Positions 1-6,423 of a stretch of DNA of 11,259 nucleotides are shown piece by piece. The position numbers were made by a program, and so were the translations under genes. The stretch is taken from positions 1-11,259 of the forward strand of contig JAUILM010000099.1 in NCBI GenBank assembly GCA_030432855.1, written 5' to 3'. Within the stretch, counting starts at the first letter, position 1. Every line of letters begins with the position of its first letter. The DNA comes from Bacteroidia bacterium. Lineage in GTDB: Bacteria; Bacteroidota; Bacteroidia; Chitinophagales; Saprospiraceae. The notes beneath the pieces are model-generated. The model made no database searches. It worked only from the letters and a program-made list of their open reading frames with translations, and had not been told where the DNA came from.

Positions 1-874
1 AGTCTCTCAACCCGGCCACGGCTGATCCCTTCGTACCGTCAATTTGCAGTACAAGCAGATCATCTCTCCGTACACGCACGCTCCAGGATGAATTAAAGTG
101 AGCAATCACTCCACCAGGTAGTTGGAAGGTGGCATAAGCTGAATCGTCGGCTGTGCACTTATAAGGATTTCCCTCTTCGTCTATACGTTCGTCAATATGG
201 ATAGCACCCAGGCAAGAGAGGGCTTCTACTTCTCCAAAAATATTATCAAGGACATATCTCCAGTGGCAAAGCATATCCATTATGATGCCACCCCCGGCCT
301 CCTTCCGGTAGTTCCATGATGGACGGTTGGGGGGTACAGTGTGTCCTTCGAAGACCCAGTATCCAAATTCTCCACGTATGGAAAGAATCTTTCCAAAGAA
401 CCCATCCTCAATCAGTTTTTGAACCTTCATGAGACCTGGTAACCATAGCTTATCCTGGACCACTCCATGCTTGATACCCGCTTTCTTTGCCAGATGATAG
501 AGATCCATAGCCTCTTCCAGGGTAGTACCTGTGGGTTTTTCACAGTAGATATGCTTCCCTGCTTCTATGGCTTTCTTCACAGATTCGAATCTTCGACCCG
601 TGATCTGCGCATCAAAATAGAGCTCATAACCGGGTAACTTCAGGGCTTCATCGAGTGATGTGCTATAGTTTTCAAAGCCATGTTCCTCACACAGCTTCTT
701 CAGTTTTTCTTCATTTCGACCTACCAGAAGTAAATCCGGCATCACGACTTCATCCTCCCCAATTTTTACGCCTCCTTCATCTCTGATAGCGACCATAGAT
801 CGAATCAGATGCTGACGGGTGCCCATCCTTCCGGTGACACCATTCATGATTATACCTATACGATGTGTTTTCAT
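1..874 (-). CDS. Gfo/Idh/MocA-family NAD(P)-dependent oxidoreductase, C-terminus cut by window edge
   Basis: Open from the ATG at 872-874 to the left edge: 291 codons without a stop, so the C-terminal end is missing. The N-terminal Rossmann nucleotide-binding region has GIIMNGVTGRMG (residues 7-18), and the family's EKP signature is at 112-114 in HIYCEKPTG. After it come VVQDKLWLPG and an α/β domain with GGGIIMDMLCHWRYVLDN, where the His in MLCHW is a likely active-site residue. Such enzymes oxidise or reduce a sugar, inositol or uronate carbon in the cytoplasm; no signal peptide is seen. The substrate cannot be read from the sequence. It is the third gene of an operon with the TIM-barrel isomerase (23-base gap) and the GH88 hydrolase, so it probably acts on the released monosaccharide. 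An unusual 17-residue loop (about 31-47) separates the first Rossmann unit from the second strand. No Shine-Dalgarno sequence is visible. The family is certain; the specific reaction is not. Confidence 0.9.
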   Translation of the reverse strand, partial: MKTHRIGIIMNGVTGRMGTRQHLIRSMVAIRDEGGVKIGEDEVVMPDLLLVGRNEEKLKKLCEEHGFENYSTSLDEALKLPGYELYFDAQITGRRFESVKKAIEAGKHIYCEKPTGTTLEEAMDLYHLAKKAGIKHGVVQDKLWLPGLMKVQKLIEDGFFGKILSIRGEFGYWVFEGHTVPPNRPSWNYRKEAGGGIIMDMLCHWRYVLDNIFGEVEALSCLGAIHIDERIDEEGNPYKCTADDSAYATFQLPGGVIAHFNSSWSVRVRRDDLLVLQIDGTKGSAVAGLRD

Positions 875-897
875 TTGTGTTGATTCCGTTATTGTTT

Positions 898-1710
898 CTA
901 TTTATAGATTTTATTGTAGGCGTCCACTATTAAATCAAGGAATTCTCCCTGATCCATGGACCAGTATTTATTTGAAAAGATTTCTACTTCCCGATATCCT
1001 TCAAATCCAGCGGCATCGACCCAATCTGAGATCTCCTTGATCGGAATACATCCTTCTCCCATCAGACCACGATCATTCAGCATGTCTTCGGTGGGGTACT
1101 TCCAGTCACAGATATGAAAAGCCAGCAAGTTGCCACCCTGGCTGCACCGTACTATTTGATCCTGTAATTGATCATCCCACCACAGATGGTAGACATCCAC
1201 TGCCACGCCGATCTTTTCATGATCAAAGTACTCAGCCATGTCATTTGCCTGTGCGAGTGTATTGATAGCAGAGCGGGTATCGGCATACATGGGATGTAAG
1301 GGCTCAATGGCCAGGCCCACTCCCAGATCTTCTGCATGAGGAAGGATTGCTTCCAGGCCTGCTCGAATCTGGTCCCTCGACTTTGATAATCCGGACACCG
1401 GGTCCGCTCCGCAAACAAGCACGAGCAAAGGCGCTCCGATGGCTGCTGCTTCATCCAGCATTTGTTTGTTGTGCTCGATAGCCTTCTGTCTTTCCGCACT
1501 TTCTGCAGCCGGGAAAAAACCCCCACGTACATAGGATACTACGTCCAGACCGCTACCTGCCAGCAGGGTAGAAGCCTTTTTCAGACCTAACTCCTGTACC
1601 GCATTTTGCCAGACACTTACTCCGGAGATCCCTCGTTCTTTATATTCCTGCAATGCCCTCTCCAATGACCAGGGCTTTGTCGTGATCGTATGTACACATA
1701 ATCGATTCAT
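898..1710 (-). CDS. Sugar phosphate isomerase/epimerase-like TIM-barrel protein
   Basis: This 270-residue protein has the AP-endonuclease-2/xylose-isomerase-like TIM-barrel fold. Putative divalent-metal ligands sit where the family has them: E136 in AIEPLHP, D172 and H175 in VDVYHLWWD, H199 in AFHICDW, and E243 in EVEIF. The N-terminal stretch WSLERALQEYKERGISGVSVW is typical of the first strand-helix unit, and VRGGFFPA (61-68) and RGLMGEG (214-220) are further conserved-looking blocks. Relatives isomerise or epimerise ketoses, inosose or hydroxypyruvate in the cytoplasm. There is no signal peptide. The ATG start follows the GH88 stop by 7 bases and has a GAGG-like sequence just upstream, so it is co-transcribed with that hydrolase. 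It most likely converts the sugar released by the hydrolase or the product of the following oxidoreductase. Exact substrate unknown. Confidence 0.9.
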   Translation of the reverse strand: MNRLCVHTITTKPWSLERALQEYKERGISGVSVWQNAVQELGLKKASTLLAGSGLDVVSYVRGGFFPAAESAERQKAIEHNKQMLDEAAAIGAPLLVLVCGADPVSGLSKSRDQIRAGLEAILPHAEDLGVGLAIEPLHPMYADTRSAINTLAQANDMAEYFDHEKIGVAVDVYHLWWDDQLQDQIVRCSQGGNLLAFHICDWKYPTEDMLNDRGLMGEGCIPIKEISDWVDAAGFEGYREVEIFSNKYWSMDQGEFLDLIVDAYNKIYK

Positions 1711-1717
1711 AAATCCT

Positions 1718-3088
1718 CTATTTCAGGCCGTTGAAAAACCGATAGTAGGTATCACCATCCACAAGTTTCTGAAGATATAATGCCAACTCCCGTGCATGGT
1801 AATCTCCCCACATACTGGACTCACCTTTCGGAATCTTGCTGCCACCGGGCACGTAGTCCCATCCATTCGGTCTGTGATAAATGGAATGTAAAATCAGTCC
1901 CTGGTGTGAATTATCCATGCTGAGATAAGGAGATTGAAATATGTTTTTCGCTACCTGTAATCCAGCCGCCCAATATTCTGCCCCTTCTGCTTCTCTGCCC
2001 AAATACTGACCTAATCGCAGTAATCCCTGGGCGCCAATGGCAGCTGCCGAACTGTCCACGGGTTCAAAGTCATTGTCCGGATCAGCTGGTGCATTCTTAT
2101 AGTCTCCCAGCAGATGTAATTCCGGTGCACCTGTATCCCAGTAAGGAATACCATCTGCTGGCATCTCCCGAATGTAGAAATCACATGTGGCGCGACATGC
2201 CTTTAGAAATAGTTCTTTATAGTATGCTAACCCTTTCTTGTGGTCCAGTGCATCTGCCGGTAAGGTCTCTAAGTACTCCAATTGCTCCGCGAATCCCACC
2301 ATAGCCCATGCCAGTCCTCGCGTCCAGGTCGTAAACCCGGAGAACCCTTGCTGACTGTTAGGACATCGATAGTGCCCGTCGTTGAGGTTAAAAACACTCT
2401 CATGAGCTGTCCTACCCCAGACGTCGTAGCTGTCTCTGCCTTCACCATAGTACACAGCATAGTTGGCAGTCGCTTCCGCATGATCAACCGCCCGATCCAA
2501 TAGACTTGTGACGGCATCATGCTCCCCTCTGTGATCGTGCCCCAGTTCATGACTTACGACCAGAGCCCGAAGAGATCGGATGGTGTCCACAAATAGGGAA
2601 TGAGGACCATTGAAAGAATAAATATATCCTCCGTCCGGAAGTTGTGTCCATCGATGAGCCTGCACGGATCCAGACAGTTTCAGAGCCAACTCATAGAAGT
2701 CCTTTTCTTCCTTATTATTGGCAATGGAGCCTTCATGCATCAGACGCAGAAGATTACCATATGTACTTACATTATTGAAGCCATGGTCATGTACACCAAA
2801 ATGTGTCACATGGGGAGCCATCTTTTCGACCGTGGCGGTACGACCTATCTTGAGGAATTGTTCATCACCGGTGACTTCAAATTGGATTATGGCTGACCCA
2901 TATTGAAATCCCTGAGTCCACTCCGTCCAACCTCTTGATGTGTATTTTCCATTGACGGTAAAGACTGGAGCACCCTGAGAGGTATCCAATTCTTTTTCAA
3001 TAAGTAATATTTTTTTTCCCGATTGTTCCCAAAATCCGGGCAATAGATTTTTCAGCTCAGAGAGCTTGATATCCTTGTCTAATTTCAT
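1718..3088 (-). CDS. GH88-type unsaturated glucuronyl hydrolase-like protein, cytoplasmic
   Basis: This 456-residue protein has the landmarks of the α6/α6-barrel GH88 family. HDHGF (100-104) holds D101, matching the first catalytic Asp (D88 of Bacillus UGL). FVDTIRSL (167-174) holds D168, matching the second (D149). TWTRGLAWAMVGFAE (254-268), VDSSAAAIGAQGLLRLG (344-360) and ESSMWGDYHARELALY (423-438) follow. Family members hydrate and cleave 4,5-unsaturated uronic acid from the non-reducing end of oligosaccharides made by polysaccharide lyases. The length suits the family. There is no N-terminal signal peptide, so unlike exported PUL hydrolases it should act in the cytoplasm on imported di- or oligosaccharides. 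It is the first gene of a three-gene operon. The residue correspondences come from memory of the family and not from an alignment. A different but related glycan substrate is possible. Confidence 0.85.
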   Translation of the reverse strand: MKLDKDIKLSELKNLLPGFWEQSGKKILLIEKELDTSQGAPVFTVNGKYTSRGWTEWTQGFQYGSAIIQFEVTGDEQFLKIGRTATVEKMAPHVTHFGVHDHGFNNVSTYGNLLRLMHEGSIANNKEEKDFYELALKLSGSVQAHRWTQLPDGGYIYSFNGPHSLFVDTIRSLRALVVSHELGHDHRGEHDAVTSLLDRAVDHAEATANYAVYYGEGRDSYDVWGRTAHESVFNLNDGHYRCPNSQQGFSGFTTWTRGLAWAMVGFAEQLEYLETLPADALDHKKGLAYYKELFLKACRATCDFYIREMPADGIPYWDTGAPELHLLGDYKNAPADPDNDFEPVDSSAAAIGAQGLLRLGQYLGREAEGAEYWAAGLQVAKNIFQSPYLSMDNSHQGLILHSIYHRPNGWDYVPGGSKIPKGESSMWGDYHARELALYLQKLVDGDTYYRFFNGLK

Positions 3089-3207
3089 AATTGCAGTTAC
3101 ATGTTAGGAAAAATCCTGGTGGATTTGCCTGAGCGAAAGTAATTAAAAAGAGATATAAAAATTAGGTAAGACCAAATAAAATAGCGGTCAGTGGCACCTT
3201 ACTGAAA
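3089..3207. promoter_or_regulatory. Longest intergenic gap; presumed promoter region of the GH88 operon
   Basis: This 119-base, AT-rich spacer lies between the end of the secreted-protein gene and the start of the GH88 gene, both on the minus strand. On the minus strand the sequence TACTTTCG (plus coordinates 3134-3141) is one mismatch from the Bacteroidota -7 element TAnnTTTG. No convincing -33 TTTG lies 19-21 bases upstream of it. I found no operator palindrome, no small gene and no strong terminator hairpin for the upstream gene. That the operon starts here is inferred from the gap size. Confidence 0.3.
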
Positions 3208-5604
3208 TCAAGTCTTTATAATCTTTCGCGTTGCTATCCTTTGATTCTGACGGAGAAATGTAATGAAATAAGTACCGGCTCCAAACACTCCAGTTTCAAT
3301 CGTAGCGCTGGAAAGATTTCCTCGTTGCACTATCCTTCCCAGAAGGTCTCGGATCTCGTACTCATCAGCAAATTCGCCCTGAAGATCGTATCGGAGATAG
3401 TCAGAAAAGGGATTGGGAAACACCGAGATGGGGCTTGTTAATAAATCCCTGGTACTGGTAGTTTGTCCTTCAGAGATGGCAAAACCATCGATGCCGGCTT
3501 CATAGATATGCACACTACCGATGTCAGCGGCAAAGAGCTTCACATACATAGACTCCGTAATCGCAATAAAGTCAGCCAGTCGAATCTCTGATCTTTCTCG
3601 CCAACCAGTCCTGGATTCCGTCAATGCCTCCACAAGTACTTCCTCCTGACCATTTCCCACATATACCAGAAGAGAGTCATCACTGGGGTTTACACCATTG
3701 TCATAAAACCATAGGTAATAGTAGAGAAAAGGGTCAGAGTATCGTGTACCGTCAAATATGGGAGACGACAGAATAGAAGTGTCACCCAGATTTCCAGCCA
3801 GGCCGAAAGCCAGGCCCGTTACATAGCATGCGCGTCCCAGGTCATCATCAATATCAGATCCCGGATTGGCAAACTCCCCATTGTAAAGTGAAGGACTAGG
3901 CTCTCCCCGATCCCAGGCAGTTGAGGAGGTAGGTCGGGTGCCGCTTACCTCCCAGTTATAGTCGAAGATGAAGTCATCACGATAACCTGGCTCCAGGCGT
4001 ATTTCCAGGTCTGTCGCTTCAGTGAGATCGATGATTTCCGCTTCATGGATATAACCCCATTTTCCTGCAGCCACATACATATTGCCTTCGTAGGTGGTCA
4101 AAGAAAATGTGCCATCTTCAGCGGTTTTATTCTCTTCAGTGTACAGATCATTTTGGACAATTACAGATGCACCCGGTATGGGCATACCTGTGACGTCATC
4201 GATGATTGTACCGGTAATATTATACCTGGCCAGTGGTCTCATTGTGACATAGATAATTGAACTGTCACCGGCTGTCAAATCAATCGAACTGGTTTCCAGT
4301 GCGTACCCTTCTTTAAAGAATTGTATTTCCACTGTTCCTTCATCGGCAAATCCCATTTGGAAATTGCCCTCTGCATCCGTCAGACTTCTTCCAGGTAGAG
4401 AAGAGGTAATGCTTACTTCTACATCTTCAAGCGGTAGTTCCGTAGCAAAGTCAATTACACCTCCCAAAATGTAGGAGGGTCGGACATAGTTAGGTTCTAG
4501 AACAAAGAGTCCACTTTCCCGATCTGAGACCAGGATGCGACCTGATGGTAAGTAGGGAAATGCACCCCAGGCTCCACCAAAGCCACCATCTCGTTCAAAG
4601 TAGGTGTCATAGCTCCCCACTTCTGTTAGAATTGAAGGGTTGGTCGCATCGACAATTTTCAGACCATCTGTATAATAGGATGTAACCAGATAACCATTGT
4701 AGTAATGGACATTGTGCGGTATCACACCCAGCCCTTCCGTTGCGATGGGCCGGTACTGATCCAGAAGCTTAATATCATCAATGTCAGTTATATCATAGGC
4801 ATCCACAAATGCATTACTCCGTTCATCGGTGGTGAAAACATAATTTTGATCGTCGGATGCCCAGGCATTATGCGTAAAGTCCATGGAAGTTTCGATCGTA
4901 GCCATCGTCGATGGGGCTGATTTGTCACTCACATCGATAATAAAAAGCCCATCACCCAAATTGGATGCATACATAGTATTTTCATCCGCATAGACGTCAT
5001 GTGCATAGAATGGGTCCGTATTCGACAGAAAGGTGGGCTCCATCGGATTGGGGGCCAGATCAAAGATCTGAATGCCCTTGTTGCGGTCTCCAAATCGATT
5101 GCATCCGGCCAGATAGAGATACTGACCATCAATGTAAAGATTGTGACATAGCTGTAACACTTCAGAACCGCTGGGAAATGCAATAGTTGGCTTCCAGAAC
5201 TTCCAGGAAATGGAATCAGGAGCATGCTGCATATCAATGATCAGGAGGCCGTCAGATTTTTCATCGGCGACAACGTATATGTATTGATCGTATGATTTGA
5301 TGTCGCGCCACAGTGATAAGCCTCCGGGCACTAACTGGATTAGTTCTGGAGTGGAGGGATCTTCGAGAGAAAAAATGGCAGTGCCATTTCCTGCCCCGAT
5401 AATGCCATATTCAATGCCATTTTCATCGACCCATCCCCAGACGTCGTTATACCGGTGGTAGTTTGACGGTATGCTGTCGGGATATTCAATGGCACCCAAT
5501 CCCACAAATTCAATATTGAAATCCTGTTGACTCTGAGCGCTAAGGGTATAAGAAAAGAAAAGGATCAAATGGATTATGGCGGTGTTCTTCCAGCTTCTTG
5601 TCAT
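3208..5604 (-). CDS. Choice-of-anchor B / LVIVD-repeat surface protein with T9SS C-terminal sorting domain
   Basis: The protein has 798 residues from the ATG at 5602-5604; a TTG one codon upstream gives a one-residue-longer frame and is less likely. A signal peptide (hydrophobic IIHLILFFSYTLSAQ) ends near residue 24. Residues about 30-370 form a beta-propeller of LVIVD-like repeats, with copies such as GLLIIDM, GIQIFDL, GLFIIDVSD, GLKIVDATNP and GLFVLEP. The early WGWVDENG and SLWRDIKSY motifs are typical of choice-of-anchor B proteins. Two carboxypeptidase-regulatory-like β-sandwich domains follow (about 378-458 and 461-538), then a β-rich jelly-roll-like region (about 545-712). The last 73 residues start with SVFPNPFSD, contain LLGRIVQRG and end in a basic RKIIKT, the type A Por sorting signal. 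It should cross the outer membrane by T9SS and be released or attached to the surface. The role is unknown; the propeller suggests binding and not catalysis. It lies 7 bases after the thioesterase gene. Confidence 0.9.
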   Translation of the reverse strand: MTRSWKNTAIIHLILFFSYTLSAQSQQDFNIEFVGLGAIEYPDSIPSNYHRYNDVWGWVDENGIEYGIIGAGNGTAIFSLEDPSTPELIQLVPGGLSLWRDIKSYDQYIYVVADEKSDGLLIIDMQHAPDSISWKFWKPTIAFPSGSEVLQLCHNLYIDGQYLYLAGCNRFGDRNKGIQIFDLAPNPMEPTFLSNTDPFYAHDVYADENTMYASNLGDGLFIIDVSDKSAPSTMATIETSMDFTHNAWASDDQNYVFTTDERSNAFVDAYDITDIDDIKLLDQYRPIATEGLGVIPHNVHYYNGYLVTSYYTDGLKIVDATNPSILTEVGSYDTYFERDGGFGGAWGAFPYLPSGRILVSDRESGLFVLEPNYVRPSYILGGVIDFATELPLEDVEVSITSSLPGRSLTDAEGNFQMGFADEGTVEIQFFKEGYALETSSIDLTAGDSSIIYVTMRPLARYNITGTIIDDVTGMPIPGASVIVQNDLYTEENKTAEDGTFSLTTYEGNMYVAAGKWGYIHEAEIIDLTEATDLEIRLEPGYRDDFIFDYNWEVSGTRPTSSTAWDRGEPSPSLYNGEFANPGSDIDDDLGRACYVTGLAFGLAGNLGDTSILSSPIFDGTRYSDPFLYYYLWFYDNGVNPSDDSLLVYVGNGQEEVLVEALTESRTGWRERSEIRLADFIAITESMYVKLFAADIGSVHIYEAGIDGFAISEGQTTSTRDLLTSPISVFPNPFSDYLRYDLQGEFADEYEIRDLLGRIVQRGNLSSATIETGVFGAGTYFITFLRQNQRIATRKIIKT

Positions 5605-5611
5605 CAAATGC

Positions 5612-6037
5612 TTAATTGTTTAGTGCAACAGTCATAGTAGTCAGTCTGCTCGTGCATGTCAAATCACCTTCCTGTGAGATGTCTACCTGCCAGACCTGAA
5701 TGCGTTTTCCAATTCGTACAGGTCTTACCACTGCAGTAACTATGCCTCCTTTTACCTTTTGCAGGTGATTTGCATTCACTTCTATACCTACAACGCTGGA
5801 GTTGTCCCAATCGTCTACGCAAAGCCATCCGGCGACACTTCCGATCGTTTCAGCAAGAGCTACAGAAGCGCCACCGTGCAGCAAACCGATAGGCTGCTTT
5901 GTACGATGATCCACGGGCATGGTAGCCACCAGAAAATCGGAGCCAATTTCAGTGAATTCAATACCCAAATGGTCCGCCATGGTATTTTTAAGGACAGTAT
6001 TTAGCAAATCAAGGCTCGTCTCTTGCTTCCAAATCAT
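5612..6037 (-). CDS. Hotdog-fold acyl-CoA thioesterase, PaaI/MenI (YdiI)-like
   Basis: This 141-residue protein closely resembles E. coli YdiI/MenI, 1,4-dihydroxy-2-naphthoyl-CoA hydrolase of menaquinone synthesis: the same MIWK start, NTMADHLGI (18-26), MPVDHRTKQPIGLLHGGAS (40-58) and LAETIGSVAG. E63, in ALAET, falls at the position of the YdiI catalytic Glu, and HGG (54-56) forms the helix N-cap that polarises the thioester carbonyl. It acts in the cytoplasm on an acyl-CoA. Whether the substrate is DHNA-CoA cannot be decided without other men genes, and none is in the window. I chose the ATG at 6035-6037, because the longer frame begins at a TTG and adds 22 residues with no counterpart in the family. 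It is divergent from the ArsC-family gene (44 bases) and precedes the T9SS protein gene by 7 bases. Confidence 0.88.
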   Translation of the reverse strand: MIWKQETSLDLLNTVLKNTMADHLGIEFTEIGSDFLVATMPVDHRTKQPIGLLHGGASVALAETIGSVAGWLCVDDWDNSSVVGIEVNANHLQKVKGGIVTAVVRPVRIGKRIQVWQVDISQEGDLTCTSRLTTMTVALNN

Positions 6038-6054
6038 AATAAGCTGTAAATTTG
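6023..6054 (+). promoter_or_regulatory. Candidate Bacteroidota-type promoter for the ArsC-family gene
   Basis: TTG at 6023-6025 and TAAATTTG at 6047-6054 are separated by 21 bases. The second element matches the Bacteroidota -7 consensus TAnnTTTG at every fixed position, and the spacing is within the usual range. A transcript starting near 6058-6061 would leave a leader of about 20-25 bases before the ATG at 6082. The -33 element lies inside the 5' end of the divergent thioesterase gene. Confidence 0.5.
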
Positions 6055-6081
6055 CAACAAGTAATAATGTCGCCGGAAGGT

Positions 6082-6423
6082 ATGAAAATCTATCACAATC
6101 CAAGATGTCGTAAGAGTCGAGAAACCCTGAACATTATTCAGAATCATGGAATTGAACCTGATATTGTACTGTATTTAGAGACACCTCCTTCACGAAAAGA
6201 AATCAAGGAAATGTTGACAAAACTTAACATGAAAGCCTTTGATTTGATTCGGAAAGAAGAAAAACTGTACAAGTCTGAATATAAAGGTAAAGAGCTCTCT
6301 GAAGAGGAATGGATCGTGGTAATGGCTGATAATCCGAAACTAATCCAGCGGCCCGTGGTCCTTGATGGCAAGAAGGGCATAATTGGTCGTCCTCCGGAAA
6401 GTGTTCATGTATTATTGAGCTGA
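6082..6423 (+). CDS. arsC: ArsC-family (glutaredoxin-type arsenate reductase/YfgD-like) protein
   Basis: This 113-residue thioredoxin-fold protein begins MKIYHNPRCRKSRETL, with the catalytic-type Cys at residue 9 in a CxxS motif. The three arginines that bind arsenate in R773 ArsC appear to have counterparts: R57 in DLIRKEEKLYK, R90 in LIQRPVV and R103 in IGRPPESV. ArsC reduces arsenate to arsenite using glutathione/glutaredoxin. Many chromosomal homologues, including YfgD-like ones, have no proven arsenic role. I prefer the ATG at 6082, which gives the normal family N-terminus; an ATG at 6067 would add MSPEG, and the frame stays open back to a TTG at 6052. A GGAAGG sequence lies only one base before the ATG, too close to serve as a ribosome site. 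The gene ends inside the 3' end of the convergent acyltransferase gene (12-base overlap). No ars operon genes are adjacent. Confidence 0.82.
   Translation: MKIYHNPRCRKSRETLNIIQNHGIEPDIVLYLETPPSRKEIKEMLTKLNMKAFDLIRKEEKLYKSEYKGKELSEEEWIVVMADNPKLIQRPVVLDGKKGIIGRPPESVHVLLS
6412..6423. other. 12-base tail-to-tail overlap of the ArsC-family and acyltransferase genes
   Basis: The sequence TTATTGAGCTGA holds both stops: TGA (6421-6423) on the plus strand, and TAA on the minus strand, read from TTA (6412-6414), which is also a Leu codon of the plus-strand gene. The codons of the two genes are in register. There is no room for a separate terminator, so the transcripts must overlap. Confidence 0.85.

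Noticed and set aside
2269..2906. Several 60-98-codon open frames overlapping the GH88 gene
   Set aside because: Shadow frames of a conserved coding region; no homology-like motifs.
3186..3207. Possible terminator hairpin TCAGT-N8-ACTGA downstream of the T9SS protein gene (minus strand)
   Set aside because: A stem of only 5 bp with an 8-base loop and no clear U-run directly after it; far too weak to call.
6038..6103. 22-residue N-terminal extension of the thioesterase starting at TTG
   Set aside because: The family starts at MIWK, and the extension would cross the spacer and overlap the ArsC-family gene's start.
5759..6113. Plus-strand open frames of 64-81 codons overlapping the thioesterase
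   Set aside because: The opposite strand carries a protein that matches YdiI/MenI motif by motif, so these frames are unlikely to be genes.
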